From Cercis canadensis (Eukaryota; Streptophyta; Magnoliopsida; Fabales; Fabaceae), in NCBI GenBank assembly GCA_003255065.1, contig QAOA01007183.1, forward strand, positions 1,560,939 to 1,624,938: a stretch of DNA of 64,000 nt. The letters are read 5' to 3'. This document shows, one piece after another, positions 44,301-55,881 of the stretch (positions within the stretch are counted from its first letter, which is position 1; every line of letters starts with the position of its first letter). Position numbers and translations under genes: made by a program. A model generated the notes under the pieces. That model saw only the letters and a list, made by a program, of their open reading frames with translations. It was not told the DNA's origin and did not search any database.

Positions 44301-47251
44301 CAAATGTGACCCTTCTAAAGCTGATTCAGCTTGGAAATGGTTGGAGAGATGGATGTCTGTTTCCTCAACTGATACTGGAGAATTGAAAAAAGCAAGTTCT
44401 ATGACGGAGCAATTGGATGATAGCAAAGATAGCAGTTCTGTGTCTCAATTGGAATCAACTATTCAATCTGAAGATTTTAGTGACTCAGTTGACCCAAAGC
44501 CCACTGTTGGGGACTCAGTTTTGCCTTCTGAAGATAAAGAGAAGTTGATAACTTATGATGCTGACAACTTCAACTTTCAAGCAAGCCATTGTGCATCTTC
44601 TATTGGTAAAGATAACTTGGCGCAGGCTCTGCCTGAAGAGACAATTACATTTGATGTTAAAGTAACTTCTGTAGAAATTGATCCTCACCAAAATGCAAAA
44701 CTACCTTCAGATGCAAGTGCTCCGAAGGATCTTGATTCTCTTCCACAGAAGCCTGAAATTGACAGTGAACAACCCAAACGATCTATGAAAAGATTTGCTT
44801 CGGACCAACTAGAGACTGAGGCAAAGAAATTTGTACATGGATCAAGAAAGACCAGTAATCCTGCATTTATTGCTGCACAGTCAAAATTTGAAGAGCTGAG
44901 TTCAATTGCAAATTCAGGTAGGTCTAGCAGTTTATCATATCAGGATGAAGCAGTTGAGTCACAAGCAGACGCCTCTTCTGTTGGTGCCGATATTGAACTT
45001 AGGACAAAAGAGTTATTCTCATCAGAGAATTCTGCTCCCTTTACTTCCAGGATTGGTGGCTCTGAATCTGGTACTGAACTTTCTATTTCATCCACTCTTG
45101 ATTCACCAGACAGATCTGAGGTTGGGGCTATCGAAAATGAGCGTGAAGGTAAAGATATAGCAGAAGAAGGGATTTTTAATCCTGACAGCACATTAAACAG
45201 TGATGCTGAGACCAATGTTACCAGCTCCATTCCAGCTTTGAATGTACCTAACACAGTTTTGGGTCAGGCAGAGACAATTGATGTCATTAATGACAAAATG
45301 GCTCATTCAGTGGTAGCTGTGGACTGCAAAGAATCTGCTATACAGTCTGAGAAAAATATACCTGAACTGCAGAGAGAACAGGCAGAGGCTGTCTTTCAAG
45401 ATTTCCGGTCGTCCCCTGAAGCATCGCCCAGAAGCTATATCACTGTCCCTGAATCACAAGGAACTCCTTCAAGTCAGGTATCGGTGAAACCAAAAGAGAG
45501 CAAAACCGACAAGACTGGATCCAGCAATAGGCATAGGTCCCTGTTAGCAGGTAACAAACCACCTGCAAATGCAAATCATGATTCAGGCTCAAGAGGTAGC
45601 AGGGAGCAACTGCCTAAAGATCAGCAGAACGGCAAGAGACGCAATTCCTTTGGCTCGGTAAAACCTGATCATATTGATCAAGAACCAAGAGATAACAGTA
45701 GCAATAATTCTTCTCTTCCCCATTTTATGCAAGCCACAGAGTCTGCTAGGGCCAAGCTTAATGCAAATAGTTCTCCACGATCAAGTCCAGACATGCATGA
45801 CCGAGACGTCCAGGTTAAGAAGAGACATTCTTTACCTGGTGCAACTAATAGGCAGAGTTCTCCACGCATCACACGATCAATGTCTCAAGCACAGCAGGGC
45901 ACAAAGGGAAATGGTTCACACCCCCCTCATGGTATTTTCTTTAGTCAAACGGATCTCCTTGCTTCTATTTATAATTCTTTTCTGATAAACTTATTTTTAC
46001 ATATTCTTTTCTGAAGATTATATGCCTTGTTTAATACTGGGTGTGCTTTTTCTTCTAAGGATCTGATACTCTGTACTGTCTATGACCATGCAATGTGAAT
46101 TATGACATTTCTAAGATCCATGAAGTTGTCATCTTGGTTTAACCAAAGGAAAGAATGTCATGCATGCATGTTTAACACTGTAACTGAACTTGAGAAAGTA
46201 TTTCCTTCAATTCAGTGCTTGATGGCCATTAATATTTTTGCATTAATTCTGTTGAGAGTGAGCTATGTACTGAAAGAAATATCCACTTTATCTTGACAAT
46301 TGTAGTCTTTCATCAAATAGGGTTTTCTTTCAGTTAAGGTCTAGTGTGTGTGTTGGTTGCTGGTGATAAAGTATGACTAATTGACAATATGTATAGTACT
46401 TGTCTAGAAACCATTGATATATTTTTCTTGCGGGTGAGATTGGAGAGAGTGGGACAAGAACCATTGGTTAGGCTCTTTCTATGTCCAGACAATGATTTGT
46501 TTTCAAATAATGTCCAGAAATTGGTTCACCAACAATTTAATATTATTACTCACACGTTGAGGTTATCACCTATAGTGGTAGTCACTAGATTATTGAAAAG
46601 ATGACTGACTACCGACTAGAATATGGGTTATAGTTATAGGTTGACCTTATTGTTTTTGGGAAGTGACTTCCACCTTTGAAAATATAATTTTCTGTGACTC
46701 AAAAGAATTATTTTCTGTTGGTCATTATGCTGAAAATACATACTCATGGAAATTTCACTTGAGCTTGTAAACAAAAGAAAGATGTTGGGAACTTCCTTTG
46801 TGACAGATTGACAGTTAATTTATGTAAAACTATGTTAGCCATGAATATCTGGTTGTTGTGTCCTGTGAGCACTTTAGGATTTCCGGCATGATACTTTATA
46901 TATGTTTTCATATCAGAACCATTGTCAATTATCTTTACTGGAGATGTCCTTGACATGGACTACTTGCTGGTTAAATTTCGTCACAGGTCAGCATCCCTGT
47001 GAATGACAATGCTGCTGCAGCATTCAAGTATCTTTACAGTTGTGTTTGTTTGATCCCTCGTTCTTTCCTTTTCTCCCTCCTTTATTGGGGGTTGGTTTTT
47101 TATCAAACACAATGTTGCAAGACATGCTTGCACACACACTTTCTCGGTGAAAACCTAGATTCAGTCATGAAAGATAATGGTTTTGCTTTTATGACTTGTA
47201 TTAATTACCATTTGAATTCTGGTTCTTTCAGAGAGAAAATGGCAGAGGTGA
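41372..47251 (+). CDS. IQD32: IQ67-domain calmodulin-binding protein, IQD32-like
   Basis: Six exons, 41372-41449, 42813-43151, 43252-43464, 44072-44152, 44263-45931 and 47232-47251, give 799 residues; Arabidopsis IQD32 has about 794. The N terminus [13 protein letters not shown] is followed by [16 protein letters not shown]. The IQ67 region crosses the exon 2/3 junction and shows [24 protein letters not shown] and [10 protein letters not shown], three calmodulin-binding motifs with the family's split-codon-free phase-0 intron. Then come the DUF4005-linked blocks [19 protein letters not shown] and, near the end, [13 protein letters not shown]. The final exon codes only the tail ERKWQR and follows a 1.3 kb intron; a larger open frame near 46990 is not part of it. 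IQDs are scaffolds at microtubules and the plasma membrane that link calcium/calmodulin to cell shape. The start is fixed by the family N terminus. Confidence 0.94.
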
Positions 47252-49619
47252 ATTGACAACTGAATTTGCTGACAGCCTGACATGCCTCTACGTAGTCGAT
47301 GACCATTCTTAGAGGGGCAATTCTGAGTTCCTTATTTCATTTGTTGATTTTCGTTGAAGGATAGCCACTTTGTTTCATATCCAGGCTTTTTATTTGATTG
47401 TCCCTTTTTGTATTCTTTCCCCCCCCCCACACACAAAANAAAAAAAAAAAAAAAGAAGGTGGCAAGTCTAGCTGTGGCGGTAGGGTTCGAATGGGAGTGA
47501 TACATATATAGTGAGGGAGGTTTACATGTACATTATTGATCTCAGCACTGTTATTGTTCTTTCATACTCAGTGGGGTGCGATCTGTAAGTTCTGAGACAA
47601 ATTCTGCTTGTGGTATCTTCATGTTTGTTACTGATATTTTGCGTGTTTATCTGTAGTCTCAGTCTTGAGGCAACTACAGATTTTTCATAGGCATTGCCGG
47701 TGTTTTCATTGTAGTTAGTGTAATATTTGTATTTGACATAGGCACTATCTTGAATTGAATTCCACGGGTGTTTTTTTTTTGTGTTTGGCCAAACACCGGT
47801 GCTGATTCACACGTAGTAAAACTGATATAAATTTCAATTTTTTTTATTTTTATTTTTTTAATGTTTTTGCTAGCAACTGATGTAAATTTGAGAAATTATC
47901 ATATCGTTCTTTTTATCAGTTTTATAGGTTGGAGTTAACTCGAGGAATAACTCGGCTTGTCTTACGAGGAAAAAGCTTGTTGAAATCTTTTAGCGTGAGC
48001 CGATTGGCCCTATTCTATTCCATGTTTTTACATGCATGATTGGATTGTTGGGTATTTGAATCCACTACTTCGCAAATCTGGAAATGCATTTTGGAGGAGG
48101 TGTCCTATATTTGACATATCTGATCACTTAAATTATTGATCCTTTGCATTCAAATCTTTATAAATCGAATAAACTCTTCAAAACTGGTCGCTTTATGGCA
48201 TACATCTAATGGTCAAATCAACCAAAAGTCTAAGCTCTAAGGTTCTCAACAACCAAAGAGCAACGGAAAAAAATTTGAATGCTTTCATTAAAATTATAAA
48301 AAATATAATGTATTTCAGTCACTTACAAGTTTTAAGCGATTTATTGTATGATTTGTGATATATTAAATTTTGTAAGTAATGGACGAGTAAGCAACTTGTG
48401 ATATTATATATTGAAACAAAATTTTCTTTTTAAACATGACCTGTGATCATATGGCCAGTGGTAGATTAAATTATAACTATAAATTTTGGTAAACCTTGAT
48501 TAAAAGTTATTAAGCCATTTAGTTATTTTATCAGTAATTTAACAAATCCACATTCTTTAATTAAGTTGAGCTGGTTGGCAAAAAAAAAAAAGGTTGGCTA
48601 TAGGACCTGAACGCTTAATATGATGAGACATTCCAAAAAAAGATGATACGCAGTATGTTTTTGATGATTTCGTTGTTTAATTTTCTTTTCGATTTTTAAT
48701 TATATTTTGTTCTTGTTTTATTTAATATCATTCAAAAATTAAAAGTAACTCACATGAAAGATTTAATTGATTAACATACATAATTTTGAAGTACTCAAAA
48801 ATTATTTAAATAAGATACTGGAGTTAACTGAGAGGAACTAAATTTTAAAATATTTCTAAAATTAGAATATATGATAAAAAATGTGTACAATATATTTTTA
48901 TTTTTATTAATAATAGAATAATTTGGCTTTTTTGAATAATAATAAATAATGAAAGTTTTTAAAATATTTTAATATTTATGGAGTATGTTATATTACATAA
49001 AAATAAATAATATGTATATAAGTTTATTATTTTTAAACTTATTTAAAAAATTAAATAAATTATATTTATATTTAATAAAATATAAAAATTATATATACTT
49101 ATTACATCAATATAATATAACATAACATAACATATAATTCTCGATAAATAATTTTTTTTTTTTTTTTAGTTTTTAGAAAAAAAAGACTCAAGGAAATGTC
49201 GACGCTATTTGGTCTTTGACGATATGTTTGCTGGATTGGAATATTGGATTGGGAAGACCTCGTACTCGTATACCCGCCTCTTACACCGTTTAAGACACTC
49301 TTCTCCAGTCTTCTCTTCCCTTGGCTCAAAAAAAGGGAAAAAAAAAATAAAAAACAAAAAAAGAAGGCTAAGCTCTGAATCTCTGACCGCAGTTTTGGTG
49401 CTGGGAAACAATCTTTAGTTGCATTCTCAGCACGTGAACAACGAAGAACTGCGATAGATTGGATATCTCAGGGTCGTTAACTTATATAAAGTGTCTGACT
49501 AGGGTTTACTCTGAGCTCTGCGATCGCACCAAATCTCTATCTCCTTGATTCTTTACATTGGTTGATATATCGAAGCAGAAAAACCAGGTTGAGAAAATTT
49601 GATTTTTTTTTTTTTAAAT
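47252..49619. other. IQD32 3' UTR, AT-rich spacer and C3H6 leader
   Basis: About 500 bases of likely 3' UTR, including a C-run/A-run with N at 47439, are followed by very AT-rich DNA (48250-49140) without genes. The C3H6 leader begins around 49490; TATATAAAG at about 49483 is a possible TATA box and TAGGGTTT lies near 49500. Confidence 0.6.
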
Positions 49620-52600
49620 ATGCGTGGATTGCACAAATCAAAAACAGTTTCATGGGCCTCAGATATCGATCTTTGTCAGGTAAAAATTATTTTTCAGTAA
49701 CAAATCCATAATCGATAAATTGATTGGGCATTATAATTCAATTCGCTGACATCCAATAATCTGTTGTATAAACCCTAAATCATGTTTTGTCCTTTACTTT
49801 CTTTGATCAAGTCCTATTTTCTGCATAAACCATTTTGCATGTTTGATCCCTATTTGTTATCCCCATATGGTTTGACACATCAAAAGTCACTTACCTTAAG
49901 TTTGATAATTTGACAATCATATCATGATTTCTGCTCCGTCTTGTTCAGGAGCAAATTTTTGTGAATATTGATTACGGTCTGATTGGTCTTTTCTGGCCTT
50001 TCCTGTAAAGTGAGATTTTTAAGGGTAATTGCTCTTGCGGAATCTTTCGTGGATGGGGAATGAGAGTCAGTGTCCATTAGTATTTCACATGAATACAGAC
50101 GGAATAAGAGTTGAGAAGCAATAAAATGGCCAATTTTTATTTTATTTTTAAATATAATGGTGTGGATGGTATTTGTTCTTGGCACTTGGGGTTCCTAGCA
50201 AGATCATGAAATGATGCGCTGATTCATGATTGGTGGTAATACTACCTTTATAATTTGAATGCATAGAAGGGTGGGATATTGATGAAGGTCAGCCATATCC
50301 ATTGTAATAATAATGTTGTTTTTCCAATGTGACAGAGTCATCAATCAATGTATAAAAGCTGGTTTTATGTGACCTGAAAAGCAATTTTCCTTAGCTTCTA
50401 TTTAGAATTGTTTGACTAGGAATTATGGCAGGAGAATGACATATCAATTTTGCATGAAGAAATATAATAGAAATTCTAAAGAAGGTTACGGTGAATTTGC
50501 CGTAAAATTTCACTAAATTCTATTAACCAGGAGTATAATAGATTCAATGAAGATGTTGTGACAGCAAACTTTTCATTCAGTGAGAAAATTACAAATTTCA
50601 GGAGCTCAGGGTCCCATCAGAATTTGAACTTAGAGTGAAATATTTGTAACAGAAATGGTTATATGTGACACAAACAGAGTGCTAATTAAGTGTTCTGACT
50701 CATTTTTAAGGAAATGTAGGTATTATCTCCTAAAGTTACAGTCTGTTATCCTTCAGATCAACTCAGATTAGATATTACAATATTTAATTTAATGCTAAGT
50801 TGCTCGAAAGACTCATGCAGGGCAAAGTAATCTCCCAAGTTACAGATAGTACATTGATAAATTCTAAATGTTTGAAATGGAAAAGGAATATATTAGAATA
50901 GAATGAATACAATTGGGTTACATGCTCAGTTAAGTTTTCTTATTGTTTCCTCTCTTGTATAATTTGTATACTGTGTCTAATATATAATGGTTTTCATGGT
51001 GTATTATCATCTACGTTTATATGGAAATAATCATTTTGCGTGATACTTCTGCAGAAAAGGGCATATATAAGTGTGTTAACAGTGGTTACCTCTCTAATAT
51101 CATAATACTGTTTTTCCAAGGTGTTGCTATTATCCTATCTATCCTAATCTTTTGGCTATCGAGTCTTCATATGTTTTGGAGGCCTCGGAAAAAGGAAGCA
51201 TTTCCTTTATGGCTTAGATATTCGCTATTCAGCGGTTTAAAGAATTTAATGTATTTTCTCAATTTAAGCTCTTACATATTTAATTCTAGAAATTATTGAA
51301 ATAGTTTTAACTGTAGCTTAGAAACTTTCAGCAGGGACCACTGTTAGTAAATAGATTGCTTTTGTTATTCTTTTACTGGTTTACTTTCTGAATTAGTCTT
51401 GAAATGTTCTTTTAGTATGCTTGTTACTGTCATTTTGTTAGCCTCTCTGATTGAACAAAATTCAAAAAAGGGTCAACGTTCCTGTAATCGTTATTCTCCG
51501 CTGTGTCCTTATGGCCTTGCCTGGTCAGTTTATGCTTAATGGCTGTATTTATGGATTAACTAATCTCTGTGGCCTTTGTGGTTAAAATCTACCTCATAGA
51601 AGTGATACCAATAATTTTCTTGTTTGCTTTGTATTTGACTAGAAGTGTATCATCAGGAGTTATGTGTTACCCAATTTCAGTAGCATTTGTCTCTGTTTAT
51701 TTTGTAAGTCTTCTGCATACTCCTAGAGTATGTAGGTTGCACTCCCTTGGTTCCTTAGAATGAAATTTGTTGCTCATAAATTATATAAATGATGTTAGTA
51801 TGGTTGCTAGTGTGTCCGTGTGTATGTGAAGAGTTGAAAATCAGGTGACTTTAGAAGTCTTTGTTGTCTTTCATTCTAAAATTTTGTTCTTTTTTCTGTT
51901 TCAAAGGAGACTAAGCGCAAGACCACAGCCACTTCCAACATGGGAGGGCCAAGTCATAGTGATAATTTCCGGAGACGTACTGCTGTTGCATGCAGAAGTA
52001 TCACAAGAAAAGGTGACAATATGACAGAAATCCTTGGTTGGCCAGCGAATTAGCACAAATATCACCTTCCAGAGTGTGACTGGATATAAATTGTATGAGG
52101 TCTTTGTTGTCTGACACTTGGATGGAGAGTTGGAGGGTGACAGGGTCTTATTGGAGACTTTTTGAAACTGCTTCCATATTGGATTCGGTTATTCATTGAA
52201 TTACTTCTGATCAAGGATCTGGCCTTGGCATTACTCCAAGTTTCTGCAGAGTGTTATCAATATCAGTAATGCGAAAAGGCTAGCACCCCTATTCGCAGTT
52301 CTAGGCAAATCTGTCACTACGCATCCAGATCCAATGACAGGCATCTGTTTATTTCCTTGTAGAAGGATGGGATCATGAACGTTATTTTTGTTGTGTGGTA
52401 TTTTCATATAGGAGAAGAGGTTTTGGATGTGGTTTCTTTTGAGTCCTGTGCTTGGGTGTTGAAAATCTCAAACATACTTGAAGTGGAGTAGACAATATTC
52501 GGTCCCAGCTTCTAGGTGGCTATTAGATGAAACTTTGGTGGCGCAAATTGAGTACCTTCAAGTCTCTTCTTCAACTATTGAACTCGATTTTTTAATCATC

Positions 52601-54797
52601 TAGTATGTAGGGATCAGAAGACAGAAGCAAGATTGACCAAGTTGATTTTTTAGAATGTCTAGTCAAATGGGATCTTCAACATGCTAGGACTTCGGAGGAT
52701 CCCCTCTCGCCCTTAGAACTTTGCAAGTGAAATGTCATGATACAATATGTGATCACTCTAAATGCCTTTGCTTCTATTTTCTACCAGAATATGCTCAAAA
52801 TTTTGTGCCAACGAGTTTCATCTTGTTATATTTGAATGACAATTTTAACTCTCTGTTGGTGACCAAAGTTAGTACTCATGATGAATTCTTTTAATGTCTA
52901 ATGTATTGAATATTCCTTAAGGAGTGAGAATGATTATAAGGATGTCAATTGATTTTGTGCAAAATGTGTTCAGCTTTCATTGGTGTAATTTATGTGGTGT
53001 CTGATCATTTTTTTTCTTATGTATATGTGGCCTGCTTTTTCTGTATTATTATGGTATATTCCCCTTAAGGGTCAGATGATATTCTCAGTTTGGAAGTGTT
53101 TTCATCTGAAAAATCATCATACCTATGTACTTGAGATTGTATTTACTAACTTGATATGACATAAGATGGGAATCAATGATTATTCATTTAACAAGATGCT
53201 GTCCAGATAATGGTTAATGGTCAAATGGTGGAAGAGAGGGCAAAAGGTAAAACACTAACACTTCTTCATTAAACAGGTTAGATTATTCTTATCAGAGGAA
53301 TCTCCTTCACAAGTTGGGTTGAATGCTCAAGATCACCTCCAAGCAAAGACATCATTGCTGTTGCATTCAGGCGGAGCAGGCCCTGATGACATTCTACCTC
53401 CTGGATTTGAGGGAAATCTTTCTTCAAATCAGTTGCAGATTAAGCCTTCCCAAATTCCTGTGATTAGATGGACTAATCCACCTAAGGTGACTTTTTTTTT
53501 GGTGTTCTATGTTGAACAGTTTCCTTAGAAATTTTAAATATGAGATGTCACTTCCCAAAATTGAAATAAAGGCGGGGGGGCGCAGATGAATCAAGGAAGT
53601 GAGAACAAAAACTCAAAGTTTGGTTTATTGATAATTTAATTTAATTGTTAGTGAATCTAATATTATTTTTACAGATTGTGTTGAATCTCACATGGCAAGT
53701 TGTGGCTGGGGAGGAAAGCAAAGAGGTAGAGGATGAAAATCAGAGGGAGATGAGAGTGCTTGAAGCTATTTATCCTCGCCCATCTTCCATTCCTCCAAAG
53801 TTTGCTTCTTCTCTTACCTTGTACATTAATTGCCCTTGGGTTACATGCTTTTGTCATCTAAGGATATTTTTCTACTCTTTTCCCTGCCTGCAGCCCCTCT
53901 GTCTCAACGGATGTAGAAAACTCCCATTGCATTGATGGTCAAGCACCTTTGATACCAATTACACCCATCGAAGACGAAGATGCAGCACTCGATGCATCGT
54001 CTGATTCTATGGCATCAGTTGATGTTCCACTAAGTTCGCAGCTCTCTCCATTAGCTCCTGCCATACCTAATTCAAAATCCTCTGCAAGCGTGCAGTTAGC
54101 TCATGGTGTAGAATCTGATGTAGCTTCTGCATCTGTAGCTTTAACTAATATCATGAAGAGCAATGAACATGGAAACTTGATTGACCATGAATTGCTAAAT
54201 AAAATTCTCAGCAACCCAGAAGTAATTGAGAAGTTGGTTAAAGATTATGGAGCTTCTAATAACTTGCAATATGTACCAAATGCAAGGTCAGCTTCAGTGG
54301 CTTTTTCACATCCGCCTGTTCCTGTTAATCAAGCAGAAACCAGTGCACCTTCATCAGCTGCTTTTTCAGCCAGTCCTTCCTATCCTCAGCCAACGTGGGG
54401 TCCAGGGGGGCCTATTCCTACACAATGGCTTCCTCCACCTGCAGTCAATCCAGTTCCTGTTTCTTCTTCTGTTGGAGCGCCTCCAGCAAAGGATGTGAAC
54501 TACTACAAGAGCTTAATTCAGCAACATGGGGGAGAAAGGCAAGAGAATCTTCCAAACTTCAGTAACCGTCACATCCAGCAACCAGTAGCAAACCAGGAAA
54601 CAGCACAAAATTCTAGATCAAGGGAACCGAAACCTAAGATAATGAAACCTTGTATCTATTTCAACAGTTCCAGAGGATGTCGAAATGGAGCTAACTGTGC
54701 ATACCAGCATGATGTGGCATTCCAGCCAAGGGGTAGTGCTGTGCCCGGCATGCAAGGTTCAAAGAGAATGAAAATGGATAGTGAGATTAGCAGTTAG
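49620..54797 (+). CDS. C3H6: CCCH zinc-finger protein, C3H6-like
   Basis: Four exons, 49620-49679, 53277-53486, 53675-53799 and 53894-54797, give 432 residues. The N terminus MRGLHKSKTVSWASDIDLCQ joins VRLFLSEESPSQVG, followed by LPPGFEG and IPVIRW, the block order of Arabidopsis zinc-finger protein 6 as I remember it. Exon 3 adds WQVVAGEESKEV and VLEAIYPRPSSIPP. Near the C terminus a single C-x8-C-x5-C-x3-H finger reads CIYFNSSRGCRNGANCAYQH. The middle region (DHELLNKILSNPEVIEKL) is a short helical motif shared with LUMINIDEPENDENS-like proteins. A nuclear RNA- or DNA-binding regulator is likely; the exact role is unknown. Intron 1 is unusually long (3597 bases) and holds a GC-richer island at about 51900-52560. 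Confidence 0.93.
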
Positions 54798-55881
54798 TTA
54801 GTTGGATTCTCAATTGGATGCTGGTTTGAACTGCCAATTATTGGGATGACGCAGATTGCATGTGGGGCCCATTGTCATTCACCTTTCATGCAGGCTGAGT
54901 GTTGCATATGATGAGTGATCATGGCCGTTTGTTGCAGCTTGCTTATAGTCACTTCGTGTAACATTTTTGAATGGGAAGGCTCCATTTTCTTCCTTTTATT
55001 GAGAATCTGCGGAAATTGCTCTGTTTTTCTTAATCTTTATCCATGAAACATATCTTTAGATTGAGAGCCTCAATGCATACTTTTGGCAATATTCATTATT
55101 TTTCTCCTAGGACTAAAAAATAAACTTCTTTATGCACCAAGTATTTCGAAAGTCAAAACTTTTAATGAAACATTACAACCTTACTTCAAGCGTATTTTTT
55201 TTGGGTTCGTTAGAGGTCCTACACATCCCTTCTCAATGGGATTTCAATCTTCATGATGGAATTTCTGTGTTCAATCTTTGGATATACGTTTGGGGACTAC
55301 TTGCATATTTTAGAAATCATTAAAATAGAATCAGTGTTTATCTATAAAATAAAATTAAAAATTAATTTCTTCTAATTTTTTTTTTGAGTTATTTGTAATG
55401 GAATTTATAGTTCTACGTTGATTTCTTTTTGGGTTAGCTGTAATGGAGATTAATATCTGGTCCAAAACTCCAAATTGACGAATATGGTATGGTTGAAAAA
55501 AACTAAAAATTGAATATTGAAACAGCCGAGAAAAAGGAGAGAGATTGAATAATTGATCAAGAAGAGGAAAGACAAAAATAATCAGGAAAAAAAAAAAAAA
55601 AANAATAATCAAAAAAAAAAAAAAAAAAAGAAGAAAGGAAATCCCTAAACCCCCCATTACATTATTCCCCGGCCTTTTTCTCTTTTTTATTTCATCATCG
55701 CTAACCCTTGCTGGGATATCTCGGTTGTGTACCGCCTCCGTTCTCCGGCGCCATCTCTGATTCTCTGACAGCTATTGCTCGTCTCGTTAGGTAATCTCTT
55801 TCTATTATGCTGTGATTAAAGCAGACTTAGTCTCTCATTTGAGAAAGATAAAAGCTTCCGAGTGAGAGAGATATCGTAAAA
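54798..55881. other. C3H6 3' UTR, spacer and mL53 leader
   Basis: Probable 3' UTR to about 55080, then AT-rich spacer with an A-run pair around the N at 55603 (AATAATCA occurs on both sides). The mL53 leader follows from about 55640. Confidence 0.6.

Noticed and set aside
46981..47256. Open frame after a good CACAG acceptor, as last exon of IQD32
   Set aside because: Joined in phase it stops after a few codons, while the exon at 47232 gives the expected ERKWQR end.
47470..47500. GGTTCGAAT string resembling a tRNA T-loop
   Set aside because: No acceptor stem, D arm or anticodon arm can be built around it; similar strings at 4063 and 11308 also fail.
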